Source: DASQDN01 sp963833675 | GTDB lineage: Bacteria > Acidobacteriota > Terriglobia > Bryobacterales > Bryobacteraceae | NCBI GenBank assembly: GCA_963833675.1 | Contig: CAWHYW010000035.1 | Location: 62,001 to 126,000 of the forward strand | Direction of reading: 5' to 3' | Length of the DNA stretch: 64,000 nucleotides | Shown: in pieces, positions 20,149 through 29,831 of the stretch | Position numbering within the stretch: the stretch's first letter is position 1 | Layout of the letters: every line of letters starts with the position of its first letter | The notes under the pieces: model-generated | What the model was told of the DNA's origin: nothing | The model's database searches: none | What the model saw: the letters and a program-made list of their open reading frames with translations, nothing else | Made by a program: the position numbers and the translations under genes

Positions 20149-21113
20149 GAGGATGGTCGCAACTCGTCGGCGGTCTGCCACCACACGTGCACATTCTCAC
20201 CAACAGAGAAGTTTGATCCAAACGTGAGATCTCGGAAACCACACTTTCTCCCGATTGGAGCTTCGTTTCTATCTGTACAGAACTTCCCAGAAAGGTCGCA
20301 GTTTCCACAGTAGCGGCGGAACTCCTCGTGCTGGCATCAGGTTTTTGACGGGAGATACGGATAGCCTCGGGCCTCACACCAACAGGACCGATCCAGTTAA
20401 CCGAGCCCAAGAATCCGGCAGCGAACCGTGTTTTCGGCTGTAAATAGAGCTGCTGTGGCGTTCCGATCTGTTCGATCCGGCCTTTGCACATCAGCGCGAT
20501 ATTGTCCGACATCGACAGCGCTTCCTCCTGGTCGTGCGTGACGAAGATGAACGTGATGCCGGTGCGCCTCTGAAGAGCTTTTAGCTCCGAACGGACTTGC
20601 TTCCGCAGGTTAGGATCAAGGGCCGACAACGGCTCATCCAGCAGCAGCAGCTTTGGTTCCAACACCAGCGACCGGGCCAATGCAACGCGTTGCTTCTCGC
20701 CGCCGGATAACTGTGACGGAAGGCTATCCTCCTTGCCTTGGAGGTGAACGAGATCCAGGACCTCCGAGACGCGTTTTTGAATGCCAGATTCCGGGAACCT
20801 GCTTACGCCTCAAGCCGAACTCAACGTTGCGCCGGGCTGTCAGATGTGGAAATAATGCATAGCTCTGAAATACCGTGTTGACGTTCCGCTGGTCAGGCCG
20901 AAGCTGATTGATGCGCTCGCCCGCGAGAAGGATATCTCCTCCGGTCGCATCTTCAAATCCGGCAATCAGCCGGATAGTCGTCGTCTTGCCGCAGCCTGAC
21001 GGTCCTAGCAGCGCAAAGAACTCACCGGAGTTGACGCAGAATGAAACATCGTCGACGGCGCGGTATGAACCGAAGTTTTTTGTCACCCCGCGCATTTCCA
21101 GGATTGCCGCCAT
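20145..21113 (-). CDS. potA: Polyamine ABC transporter ATP-binding protein, frameshifted
   Basis: The ATPase that powers PotBCD. It has Walker A GPSGCGKT (37-44), a Q-loop region NTVFQSYALFPHLT, then a change of frame near 20750-20810. The signature LSGGEKQR, Walker B LLLLDEPLSALD and H-loop FIFVTHDQEEAL follow. The C-terminal TOBE-type domain includes GVRPEAIRIS and ends, after one more indel near 20190, ENVHVWWQTADELRPSS. That stop overlaps the potB ATG. Joined length is about 322 residues. It is the promoter-proximal gene: 87 bp separate it from the divergent DUF4252 gene. The CUT1-like TOBE domain could also fit a sugar importer, but PotB/C/D settle the call. Confidence 0.92.
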
Positions 21114-21183
21114 GCCTGATTTTGTTTTATGTTACTTCGAAAATGTTGGACACCCGGCGAAGCGCGCTACGTATACAAGGGTG

Positions 21184-21190
21184 AAGGAGG
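21184..21190 (+). promoter_or_regulatory. Shine-Dalgarno AAGGAGG for the DUF4252 gene
   Basis: AAGGAGG lies 10 bases before ATG 21201 and supports this start over the upstream in-frame codons. Confidence 0.6.
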
Positions 21191-21200
21191 GATTGGGCGA

Positions 21201-21716
21201 ATGAAATTGATGCTTATCGCCGGTGTGCTGGCCACCCTTGCCGCGGCTCAGATGCTGAAGCTGCCGCCTGCGCTGGAGGCGCTCAGCCAAGTCGCATCCG
21301 AAACTGTCGACGTCACCATGGACGCCAGCATGATCCGCTTTGCAGAACGTTTTCTGTCGGATCGCGATCCCGATCAGGCGAAAGCGAAGCGCATCCTGCG
21401 GGGCTTGAATGCGATCTACGTCAAGACGTTTGAGTTCTCGGCGGAAGGAGCGTACAATCCCGCCGACCTCGACACTGTTCGGGAGCAGCTCCGCAGTCCT
21501 GGCTGGTCCCGCATGGTTCAGGCCCGAGACGGCAAGGAACATGTCGATGTATTCATGAAAACCCGCAATGGAGAAGTTGACGGAATGGTAGTATTGGCCG
21601 CCGAACCAAAGGAACTGACGATTGTGCAGATTGACGGACCGATCAAGCCCGAGGAACTGGCTAGTCTGAGCGGCCGCGTCGGGTTGCCCCGCTGGCGCAT
21701 AGGAGGGCCGAGATAG
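21201..21716 (+). CDS. DUF4252 domain protein, exported
   Basis: A 171-residue exported protein with a short signal peptide (MKLMLIAGVLATLAAAQ). The body fits the DUF4252 pattern: an amphipathic helix with TVDVTMDASMIRFAERFLS, then ILRGLNAIYVKTFEFSAEGA, WSRMVQARDGKEHVDVFMKT, and a final strand ELTIVQIDGPIKPEELASLS. No catalytic residues are evident and the family's function is unknown; members often sit beside sigma-factor or anti-sigma genes, but none is here. It is followed directly, with no gap, by another small exported protein, and the two are likely co-transcribed. Divergent from potA. Confidence 0.8.
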   Translation: MKLMLIAGVLATLAAAQMLKLPPALEALSQVASETVDVTMDASMIRFAERFLSDRDPDQAKAKRILRGLNAIYVKTFEFSAEGAYNPADLDTVREQLRSPGWSRMVQARDGKEHVDVFMKTRNGEVDGMVVLAAEPKELTIVQIDGPIKPEELASLSGRVGLPRWRIGGPR

Positions 21717-22196
21717 ATGCGTTTGTTGATCTTGATCCTTGCAGCCTCCCTGCCGCTGATCGGATTCGATCGTGATTTCGACTCATTGGTCCACAACATG
21801 GAGAGCGAGTATGGAGCGAAACGTACCTATATCCCATTCATGGGCTTCGCTAACTTTCTCGTGAAGGTCGTGCGACCGGCCGGCGCCAGCGATTTCAAGC
21901 TCGCCGTGTTTGACCACGTTGACCCGACCCTGTACCCCTCACCGGAGCGCCTGGACGAGGCAGTCATTCCTCAAGGCTGGCGTCCTTTCATACGCGTTCA
22001 ATCGCATCGAAAAGGAGAGCGAGTCCAGATTTATGCCCGGCCATCGCACCGCGACCACGAGTTGCTAATCACGACGCTCGATCGCGACGACGCAGTCGTT
22101 ATCCGAATGCGGGTCAATGCGGAACAATTCGCAAAATGGGTAAACAACCCTGTTGTGATGGGCCGTTGTAAAGGACGGCCCCATAACGATCAGTAA
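21717..22196 (+). CDS. Small exported protein of unknown function
   Basis: I do not recognise the family. The 159-residue product starts immediately after the DUF4252 stop and has a signal peptide (MRLLILILAASLPLIGFDRD). The mature part contains SLVHNMESEYGAKRTYIPFM, RPAGASDFKLAVFDHVDPTL and GERVQIYARPSHRDHELLIT, a pattern of short strands with a conserved-looking MESEYG region. The last 12 residues are encoded by a GC-rich hairpin that looks like a terminator, so the true stop may lie slightly upstream and be hidden by an indel. Its place after DUF4252 suggests a joint envelope function. The end overlaps the convergent phosphodiesterase gene by 7 bp. Confidence 0.7.
   Translation: MRLLILILAASLPLIGFDRDFDSLVHNMESEYGAKRTYIPFMGFANFLVKVVRPAGASDFKLAVFDHVDPTLYPSPERLDEAVIPQGWRPFIRVQSHRKGERVQIYARPSHRDHELLITTLDRDDAVVIRMRVNAEQFAKWVNNPVVMGRCKGRPHNDQ
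22160..22181. terminator. Bidirectional hairpin between convergent genes
   Basis: GGGCCGT (22160-22166) pairs with ACGGCCC (22175-22181) around an 8-base loop. It lies between two convergent genes and could end both transcripts, although it is inside the last codons of the plus-strand gene. Confidence 0.45.
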
Positions 22197-23239
22197 GGGA
22201 TCGGGCTCCCCGCGACGCCGGCGTACTCCTCAGGCTTTAAGCCCAGAAGCTTCAAAATCGTCGGCGCTGCATCGCGCTGAAATACGGGCGTCGAGTTAGT
22301 CACTTCCCCTTTTGCCTGCGTATCCGGACCGAAAACAGCCATCCATATCTGATCGGCCCCTGACACCTTCGCGCCGTGTCCGTTCCAGTCTTCGAGCGTG
22401 CTTCCACGACCATGATCCGACGTAATTACGACCGACGTCTTCCCGCGGTAGCTTGGCGAGCTATCGATAAACTCAAACACCTGCCGAATCGCCGTGTCGA
22501 AGTACTGAATCGCCGCGAGCACACGGTCATACCGCCGGTCATGCGCCCAGTCATCGGTCTCTCCGAGCGAGATATAGATCATTCGTGGCTTTTCCTTGCG
22601 CAGATAATGCAATGCCATTTGGAGCGTAATGTAATCGTGCCGGACGCTATCCCAGGGAGTGAGCGCCTCGAATTGAAGTGTGCTGAGCTCACGCATTCGG
22701 TCGGAACCGGTTGCTTCCTGATAGCCGGCGTTGATTACGATCGATCCCGGCTGTTTCTCGCCAATGAATCGAAATGTATCCCAGGATGCGAACAGTGCGA
22801 CCTGTTTCTGTTGTAGCTTCAACTTCTCGCGCACGAACTCTAAAACGGTCTGTGTGGGGTTCTGAATTTTATCGTTCCCATGAATCGCTTCGTCCTGAGA
22901 CCGCCCTGTGAGGATTTCCGAATATCCGGGATACGACACGCGCAGGCCATTGGTCACCTTGACAGAGCTATTTTTATTTACATTCCCAAGAACGACACCG
23001 CGGCTGGCGAGTTTGCCCCAGAAGAACGGCATCAACGCGAGCCTTCGCTCTTCAGCGCTGTCCTTCCACATGGAATCTTTCAGCGCTCCGGCTTTATCCC
23101 GAAGAAGCGGGTCCATGCCCGTAAACAAGTCCTGCCATCGAAGGCCGTCGGCAGTGATCAGGATGACATTCTTCGTGCGGGTTTCCGCCGCCGACACGCA
23201 AACGAGCGCAAGGGCGACGATCCATAATCGCGAAAGCAT
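22190..23239 (-). CDS. Exported alkaline-phosphatase-superfamily (sulfatase/phosphodiesterase-like) protein
   Basis: A 349-residue exported protein of the alkaline phosphatase superfamily. A signal peptide (MLSRLWIVALALVCVSA) precedes KNVILITADGLRWQDLF. In that motif Asp-Gly is the usual metal/nucleophile region of type I phosphodiesterases, though the residue equivalent to the catalytic Thr/Ser is unclear. Later motifs are YISLGETDDWAHDRRYDRVL (metal ligands Asp/His) and TSVVITSDHGRGSTLEDWNGHG (Asp-His-Gly and a final His). Substrate is unknown; candidates are nucleotide or lipid phosphoesters, or phosphonoacetate-like compounds. It heads towards the convergent DUF4252 pair. The hydrolase gene lies 27 bp upstream on the same strand, so the series 25444 to 22190 may be one operon. 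Confidence 0.88.
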   Translation of the reverse strand: MLSRLWIVALALVCVSAAETRTKNVILITADGLRWQDLFTGMDPLLRDKAGALKDSMWKDSAEERRLALMPFFWGKLASRGVVLGNVNKNSSVKVTNGLRVSYPGYSEILTGRSQDEAIHGNDKIQNPTQTVLEFVREKLKLQQKQVALFASWDTFRFIGEKQPGSIVINAGYQEATGSDRMRELSTLQFEALTPWDSVRHDYITLQMALHYLRKEKPRMIYISLGETDDWAHDRRYDRVLAAIQYFDTAIRQVFEFIDSSPSYRGKTSVVITSDHGRGSTLEDWNGHGAKVSGADQIWMAVFGPDTQAKGEVTNSTPVFQRDAAPTILKLLGLKPEEYAGVAGSPIPY

Positions 23240-23266
23240 GTAGCGATCATATCGCCGGCCAAGCGG

Positions 23267-24098
23267 CTATCTGAGTTTCCACTGCTCCTTGATCCACGCC
23301 ATGCGATCCTTTACCGCCTGTTCATTCAGGCCATGACCGGCCTCGTACCAGATGACTTTTTTCGGTTCGGAAGTCGCATTGTTGCTAGCCTGAGCGCGCG
23401 GCTGTGACACGTGGATATCAGTCGTTCCGAACTGCAACAGCACAGGAGCGGGAGAAGCGTGGCTGAGATGCTCGGTTGCATCCAGCGGCTTGAGTTTCTG
23501 GATGAACTGAGTCCGGTCCGGCTCCGGCATTTTCGGACCATAGAGATACCAGTGGCTCATCTCGTTGGTAAATGCCTGCAGAGCGTACAAGCGTGGGGCG
23601 CTTATCCGCTGTAATCAGAATCACTCCGTACATCGCCCCGAAATCGTGTCCAACAAATCCGACTCGCTTTTTATCAACATCAGGCTGCGCCATCAGTAGA
23701 TCGAGCCCACGGCGAAGCTCTTTAACGCTGCGAATCGATGCGTCAAAGTCGTCGTCGCGTTTGCGCGTCCGAAACCATTTCGGCTCTGACCACATGGTCT
23801 CGGGCAGAAGACTAATAACTCCGAGCTTCGCGAGCTCTATCGCTTGCCCGAGGTATTGGGTTCGATTTGAATCCTGTTCTTCCGGCGCGTACCAGTGCAC
23901 CATCAACGCAGCGGGATGCGAACCTTTCTTCGATGGAACGACAAGGTACGCAGCCGTGCGTCCGCCGGAAGTATTCGCGAACGTGATATCCCGCACTTCA
24001 ATGCCTTCACGCAGTTCGGTCTTCGTGGCCTTCACGTCCAGAGGAGCGGACTGATTGTAGTCATACAGTCCCGCCGCGAAGAGGAGCACCGCGAGCAT
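23267..24098 (-). CDS. Dienelactone-hydrolase-like alpha/beta hydrolase with Asp elbow, one frameshift
   Basis: An exported or membrane-tethered alpha/beta hydrolase (N-terminal hydrophobic stretch MLAVLLFAAGLYDYN). The fold shows in AAYLVVPSKKGSHPAALMVH, then RRGLDLLMAQPDVDKKRVGF and the nucleophile elbow GHDFG (150-154), where Asp152 replaces the usual Ser or Cys. One indel near 23595 shifts the frame. The end has PVLLQFGTTDIHVSQPRA (catalytic acid region) and WYEAGHGLN (catalytic His). Joined length is about 277 residues. Asp nucleophiles occur in haloalkane dehalogenases and epoxide hydrolases, so this could be such an enzyme or an inactive relative. It starts 2 bases after the Gfo/Idh/MocA gene stop. 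Confidence 0.82.
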
Positions 24099-24100
24099 GG

Positions 24101-25444
24101 TTAAGCTAATAGGGAACGCAAGACCGCATCCCAGGGCTTACGATAAGGACGCTCCAGCATTTCGGAGGCGCGCTTATTGTTCAGGATCTGCTCGCGATCG
24201 GAGTCCCACTCGATCATACTTTTCGTCCGCAGGGAGATATTCGCCAAGTGGCAAGCGGTCGCAGTCCGGTGGCCATCTTCCGCATCGGCGATCGTTTTCT
24301 GACGCGTCTTGATCGCATCCAGGAAATTCCGCACATGGAGATCGAACTGCTCGTCGGACGACCCCTTCATCTCCATCGCTTCGGTCCATGGCTCGGGCTT
24401 TTTGTCGACGCGTTGCGGACCTCCCGCGCTGTGTCCCTTGAACTGTGGGATGGCGTTGGCCGGGTCACTCCTCATGTCGGAAATGACCTTCATTCCGGGA
24501 CGCTCGATCGTAAGGCTCCCTTTCGTGCCGAAGAACTCGAGGGCGCCGCCGGAGCGAGAGCCCGCGCTGACCTCCCGGATTGAGTATTGCAAGTTGACGC
24601 CACCGGGATATTCGAAGATCGCGTCCTGGATATCTGGCGTCTCGCCATTGTCCTGGAGCGCGCGCCTGCCGCCGAAGGAGCAGACTCTCTCAGGTCCCTT
24701 CGCTCCCAGATACCACTGCACAATGTCGATCGAGTGCGCGCCAAGATTCGTCATCTGTCCGCCTGAGTAATCCCAGAACCAGCGGAAGTGATAGATGCCG
24801 CGGTGCGGATTGAACGGCCGCTTCGGCGCAGGTCCCAGCCACATGTCGTAATCGAAGTCGCTTGGCGGTGCCGCGTCCGGCGGCGAACCGAATCCCGGCA
24901 TGATGTTGCGAAATCCGCCGGCGCGCGCTGCCACGACCTTACCGATGTGCCCGTTGCCGATCAGCTCTTTGCTTTTCTGATAATGTCGGCCGCTGCGCTG
25001 CTGCGTCCCCACTTGTACGACTCGCCCGTTCTTCTTTGCTACTTGCGCCAACCAGCGTCCTTCTTTTACGAACAAGCTCATCGGCTTTTCGACGTACACA
25101 TCTTTGCCGGCTGCGCAGGCCATCATCGACATCAGGCAATGCCAGTGATCCGGTGTGGAGACAACGACTGCCTGTACGTCCTTATCGTCGAGCAGTTTTC
25201 GGAAATCACGATAGCCTTTGGCCTTTCCGCCGCAAGCTGCGACCCCCTGTTCGAGGCGCGGTTGATAAGTGTCGCTCATGGCGACCATGTCGACGTCCTT
25301 CTGATTCTTGAAATCGAAGACATGCTGCGCGCCGATGAGCCCGTAGCCGACGAAGCCCACGCCGACCCGATCGTTTGCTCCCAGGATTCGACCATACGAT
25401 GCAGCCGTTATGGTCGCGAACACTTGGCGGCGCGTTACTGACAT
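24101..25444 (-). CDS. Gfo/Idh/MocA family oxidoreductase, exported type
   Basis: A 447-residue NAD(P)-dependent sugar or polyol oxidoreductase. The N-terminus MSVTRRQVFATITAASYG has a twin-arginine-like leader, common in Acidobacteria and Planctomycetes members that act in the periplasm with tightly bound cofactor. The Rossmann loop is GVGFVGYGLIGAQH, with AMSDTYQPR following. The active-site lysine is in DVYVEKPMSL, the EKP motif. The C-terminal beta-sheet domain carries WDYSGGQMTNLGAHSIDIVQ (catalytic Asp/His). Typical reactions are oxidation at C2 or C3 of sugars or inositols. The frame is intact. It overlaps no gene but lies 3 bp after the aquaporin gene, so both may be co-transcribed. 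Confidence 0.92.
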   Translation of the reverse strand: MSVTRRQVFATITAASYGRILGANDRVGVGFVGYGLIGAQHVFDFKNQKDVDMVAMSDTYQPRLEQGVAACGGKAKGYRDFRKLLDDKDVQAVVVSTPDHWHCLMSMMACAAGKDVYVEKPMSLFVKEGRWLAQVAKKNGRVVQVGTQQRSGRHYQKSKELIGNGHIGKVVAARAGGFRNIMPGFGSPPDAAPPSDFDYDMWLGPAPKRPFNPHRGIYHFRWFWDYSGGQMTNLGAHSIDIVQWYLGAKGPERVCSFGGRRALQDNGETPDIQDAIFEYPGGVNLQYSIREVSAGSRSGGALEFFGTKGSLTIERPGMKVISDMRSDPANAIPQFKGHSAGGPQRVDKKPEPWTEAMEMKGSSDEQFDLHVRNFLDAIKTRQKTIADAEDGHRTATACHLANISLRTKSMIEWDSDREQILNNKRASEMLERPYRKPWDAVLRSLLA

Positions 25445-25447
25445 AAG

Positions 25448-26225
25448 TCACTCTCCTCGCTCTCGAAGAATTCGGCCGATGATGCTCTCGTAGAGCGCTC
25501 CTCCGGCCAGTCCACCTATTAAGGGCGCGACCAGCGGCACAAGAAACTGGTTCGTTCCATCGGTGAGTCCGTTGTTGCGAAAGCCGGCCACCACCGTAAG
25601 CAGTCGCGGGCCAAAGTCACGAGCCGGGTTGATCGCATAGCCATGGAGCGCCCCAAAAGACATTCCTATCACGACCACGACCAGCCCGACAAGAAGCGGC
25701 GCGATCTGTGGAGGCGGCGCAATGTTCTTCTCGTCAGACAACGCGAAGATAAGCAGAATCAAGAGCGCCGTTCCGATTACCTGATCGAGAAACCCCGCCA
25801 TTGGAATCCCGGGAAAGGCGGGAAAGGTAGTGAAGACACCCGCCGTCTTGACGAGTTCGGGATCCATTTTTGCGAACGCAGGTCGATAGTTCAAATAAGT
25901 AAGCGCAGCGCCACAGAAAGCCCCGAAGATCTGAGCCAAACAATAGGGCAGCACCTTGTTCCAGGGAAAGCCGCGAAACGCAGCCAGCGCCAGTGTGACG
26001 GCGGGATTCAGATGAGCTCCACTGATTTTCGCCGTCAGATAAATCGCCCATGGTTACGGCCAGGCCCCAAGCGAGTGTGATATTCGTAAATCCGCCATTG
26101 ACGACCTCGCCGGCGACGCCTTGTCCAAAAAGGACAACCATAGCGACTACGCCGGTGCCGAACAGAATCAAAATGAACGTCCCGAATGCCTCGGCGACGA
26201 CTTCTGCAATTAAAGGGTTGCGCAC
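25448..26225 (-). CDS. Aquaporin / glycerol facilitator (MIP family), one frameshift
   Basis: A six-helix inner-membrane channel. The first NPA loop is GAHLNPAVT and the second AINPARDFGPR; Asp after the second NPA is typical of glycerol facilitators (GlpF) rather than water-specific channels. The N-terminal frame gives IAEVVAEAFGTFILILFGTG and NITLAWGLAVTMG. One indel near 26030-26045 then moves to AKISGAHLNPAV and the rest. Joined length is about 259 residues. The preferred start is GTG 26225 (VRNPLIAE); an ATG further upstream at 26288 would add a Leu/Cys-rich extension that does not fit the family. It precedes the Gfo/Idh/MocA gene, consistent with polyol uptake and oxidation. Four short repeats lie just upstream. 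Confidence 0.88.
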
Positions 26226-26235
26226 GACTGAGCAG

Positions 26236-26290
26236 TGTAACAAAGAGGCGCGGAGTAACAAAGTGTTGTAACAAATGCGTTGCAACAAGG
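26236..26290. repeat. Four spaced copies of TGTAACAA-like repeat upstream of aquaporin
   Basis: GTAACAAA occurs at 26237-26244 and 26255-26262, GTAACAAA again at 26268-26275 (with T after it the ninth base differs), and the variant GCAACAAG at 26282-26289. Start-to-start spacing is 18, 13 and 14 bases. Copies three and four are TTGTAACAA and TTGCAACAA, near-palindromes. They lie 12-65 bp upstream of the aquaporin start and about 190 bp before the TonB receptor, suggesting an operator array. Confidence 0.55.
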
Positions 26291-26478
26291 CGAATCGGCT
26301 TCAATGCCAAGGCTTCGCTCCAGTTCCCGGATGTTGTGATATGCTTTCGCCCATACATCTGGACCCACCCGACAATAGGGTGTTTGCGTTTTGAATCATC
26401 TCTGATGAAGACCGGGGGGCGTTCAATGCAAGCTGTTCGCAAAGTGCGTTGCAGTTGTTGAACGTAAAGGGGGCGCAA

Positions 26479-29400
26479 ATGTCTGAATCCCGTACTTGGA
26501 TGCCGCTTGCGGCGGTATTCCTTGCTTTCTGTCTATTGGCGGCGCTGGCGAACGCGCAGAACGTTTCGTCCACAATCAACGGATTCGCCGTCGATAATAC
26601 CGGCGCGGTGGTTCCCGGCGCTCTGGTGACCATCACCAACCAAGGCACAGGCGCCAAGGTCGAGACTCGCACGAATACCGAGGGAGCATTCTCCATGACG
26701 GGTTTGTCCAGCGGTACGTACGACGTCACTATTACGAAAGAGGGCTTTAATACGTACACCGAGAAGGATATATTCGTCGGACCTACAGTGGTCCGGTCAG
26801 TGAACGCATCGTTAGCGGTCGGCTCGGTTTCGACAGCCGTAACAGTCGAGGCCTCTGCCGCACAGGTTCAAACCACCACTTCGACAGTTTCGAACTACGT
26901 GGCTCAGCAGCAGGTGCAGGAGTTGCCGTTGAACGGCAGGAATTATCAAAGCCTTTCCGCGCTGATGCCGGGTGTTTTGAATTTGAACGTCGGGCAATCC
27001 TCAGCGCAAGGGACGGGTGGCTTCGGCACCAGCAACCTAATGTCCATCAATGGCATGGGGCAAAGCGGGACGCTCTATGAATTGGATGGCGTCTGGAACA
27101 TGAACACCGGGAACATGACACAGACCACCATTACGCCCAATCCGGATTCTATCCAAGAGGTACGAACACTCCAAAACAACATCAGTCCCAAGTACACCTT
27201 GATGGGCGCATCCATTGTGCTGGTTCAGACCCGGAGCGGTTCATCGGAATTTCACGGCGCTCTCTGGGAATACCTGCGAAACGATGCCTTCGATGCCAGG
27301 AATTTTTTCAGCCCCCGTGTGCTGCCACTGAAACAGAACATCTTCGGCGGCACCATGGGTGGCCCCTTCTTTATTCCGAAGTTGTATCCCAGAGCCAAGA
27401 GCAAGACGTTCTTTTTCTTCAGCTATTCCGGAGTCAATAAGCATATAGCCAGCACCGTATTCGGCGCCACTCCTACTCAGGACATGAGGAACGGTATCTT
27501 TAATAACAGGATCACCGATCCGGACACTGGACAGCCGTTCCCTCAGAATGCAGCCGGCCAGTACATCATTCCGCAAAGCCGTTTCAACCAGAACTCGCTG
27601 AACTTCCTGAACACGATGGCCCTGCTGCCGAACTACAATAGCGGCGGATTCAACAACTATCTCAATTCAACTCCGGAAATCCTGAAGCAGCACGATATCC
27701 AAATCAAAGGCGATCACAACATCGGGGATAAATTTCACCTTATGGCCGAGTACTTCGACTTGCGCCAGGACGATAATCTGCCGAACCAGACCTTTCTTCC
27801 CAGCCCGTTTACGAATCAAAAACAGACATACTTCACGCGCAGCAAACTGTATCAGGCTCAGCTCACGTGGGTCATTTCACCCCAAATGGTGAACCAGGTC
27901 ACCGCGGGCGTCAATGCTTACGTCGTGAACCTTGCTCTGGATGGCCTGGTGTACAAGGATCAGCTTCCGAATTTTCAATCGACGCTGCCGTACAACGGCT
28001 TTCTGTCAGAACGGCTGCCGGCTGTCGCGTTCTCCGGCGGCTGGTCCAGCCTCGGCGTCGTCCAGTCGCTGCCGCTAACTCACGCCTCCGACCTGGAAAC
28101 CACTCTGACCGATGACTGGAGCTGGGTCAAAGGTAAGCACACGATCGAAGCCGGGTTTAATCTGGTCAAGAGCACCAAGCGGCAGAACATCTTCTCATAT
28201 AGCAATGGCAGCTGGATGTTCAGCGGCAAGTTTACGGGCGATCCCATCGCGGATTACCTCCTGGGCAGGTCGGCGAGCTTTACTCAGACCAACGGTCAAC
28301 GCCGCCCAATATTCACGGCACGATGGTGTCGCCTTATTTTCAGGATACTTACCGACTCTCCAAAAAGCTGACTCTCAACTACGGCCTGCGCATCATGCAC
28401 ATGCCGCTACCCCATGACCAGGAGGGATACGGCACAGCATTCGACCCACGGAAATACGATCGCTCCAAGGCCCCGATCGTGAATGCAAACGGAACGATTA
28501 CGCTGACGCCGAACTATGATCCGCTTAACGGGCTGGTCTTCAATGGATTGAACGGGACACCTCTGAACTACACAAACGAGCATAGTTGGTTTTTCCTGCC
28601 GACGGTTGGATTCGCCTGGGATCCGACCGGCGGCGGAAAGATGTCACTTCGCGGAGGATTCGGTATAACCCGCACCAGAGTCTATACCGGCAACGATTGC
28701 ACCTACGCCTGCCCCAACAATCCGCCATTCCTGCAGAACCTGACGTTACAGGACCCGTTGTTCCCCAGCCCTTTGGGCACTGGTACGCAGACTCCACCGG
28801 CCGCCTTAGGTTTGTCTACGCTGGACTTCGCCAACCAAGCCCCAGCGGTGTACACCTACAGCCTGACTTTTGAACGCCAGGTTGGGAACTGGATTTTCGG
28901 TGTGGGAGGGTCCGGCAATCAGGTCCGGCACCGTAGTATCACCCTCAACTGGAACCAGCCCGGCCCTGTGGGCGGCCTTGACTACCCTGCCGATATCAAC
29001 ACCGGAACGAATCCGTACGTTTACGGTCCGTTCTATGGCTGGGGCGCGATCTCAACCTTTACGACAACCGGAAACGGCGAATGGCACGGGCTGCTCCTGT
29101 CTGCCCGGCACCAAGTCGGCCACGGACTCTTTGTCTCCGGCTCATATACGTACTCCCACGGAATCCAGCAGGCTTTCGGCGCGGGTTTTGGCTCGCAAGC
29201 TGTCCAGAATTCATACAATGTAAGGGCGGATACCGGGAACTCCTCCGTGAACGTCGGGCATCTTGCGTCGTTTAGCTGGATTTACGACATACCGTTCATG
29301 GCGCACGCCAAAGGCGTCTCGCGTATGCTGCTCGGAGGATGGAAGTACAACGGCATTTCCACGTTCCGAAGCGGGTTTTCATTGAATCCGGGCTTGAGCG

Positions 29401-29762
29401 TCGCGAACCAGGGCTTGGCTACACGCCCTGATGTTGTCGCCGGTCAGAAGCTTACGTATGACAAGAGCATCACCAACTGGTTCAACACCGGCGCCTTCCA
29501 GCGACCGGCGTTCGGGATGTTCGGAAATGCGGGTGTGGGAATCATTACCGGCCCGGGCTTGGTCAACTTTGATATGGGCCTTTACAAGGATTTCGCGTTC
29601 AACGAGAGGGTCAAGCTTCAGTTCCGGTCCGAGTTCTTCAATGTGTTCAATCACACGAATTTCGGGAACCCGACAACCACGTTCGGCTCCGGCAACTTCG
29701 GGCGAATCACGTCTGCGCTCGATGCTCGGATCATCGAGTTTTCGCTCAGACTGCACTACTGA
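26479..29762 (+). CDS. Oar-like TonB-dependent receptor with carboxypeptidase-regulatory domain, one frameshift
   Basis: An outer-membrane receptor of about 1094 residues, typical of Acidobacteria. A signal peptide (LAAVFLAFCLLAALANAQ) is followed by a carboxypeptidase-regulatory-like/CnaB domain (about 30-115: TVNGFAVD-like strand, GAVVPGALVTITNQGTGAKV, then TGLSSGTYDVTITKEGFNTY). The plug domain has QQVQELPLNGRNYQSLSALM, the family hallmark. The barrel follows with many aromatic strands, and one indel near 28305 (a missing A) joins the frames before GTMVSPYFQDTYRLSKKLTL. The last strand ends FSLRLHY, an aromatic terminus recognised by BAM. Substrate unknown; large oligosaccharides or peptides are plausible. 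ATG 26479 has a GGGGGC run as a weak SD. Followed by TPR and CRTAC1 genes. Confidence 0.93.
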
Positions 29763-29831
29763 TGGATGGGCGCTTAAGAGCTTGGTGAAAGACGGGAACG
29801 CCCGGACGCGATGGTAAAATAGGCGGCGCGC

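Noticed and set aside
26236..26290. Small CRISPR-like array
   Set aside because: The repeats are only 8-9 bases with 4-10 base gaps, and no cas genes are present; an operator array is more likely.
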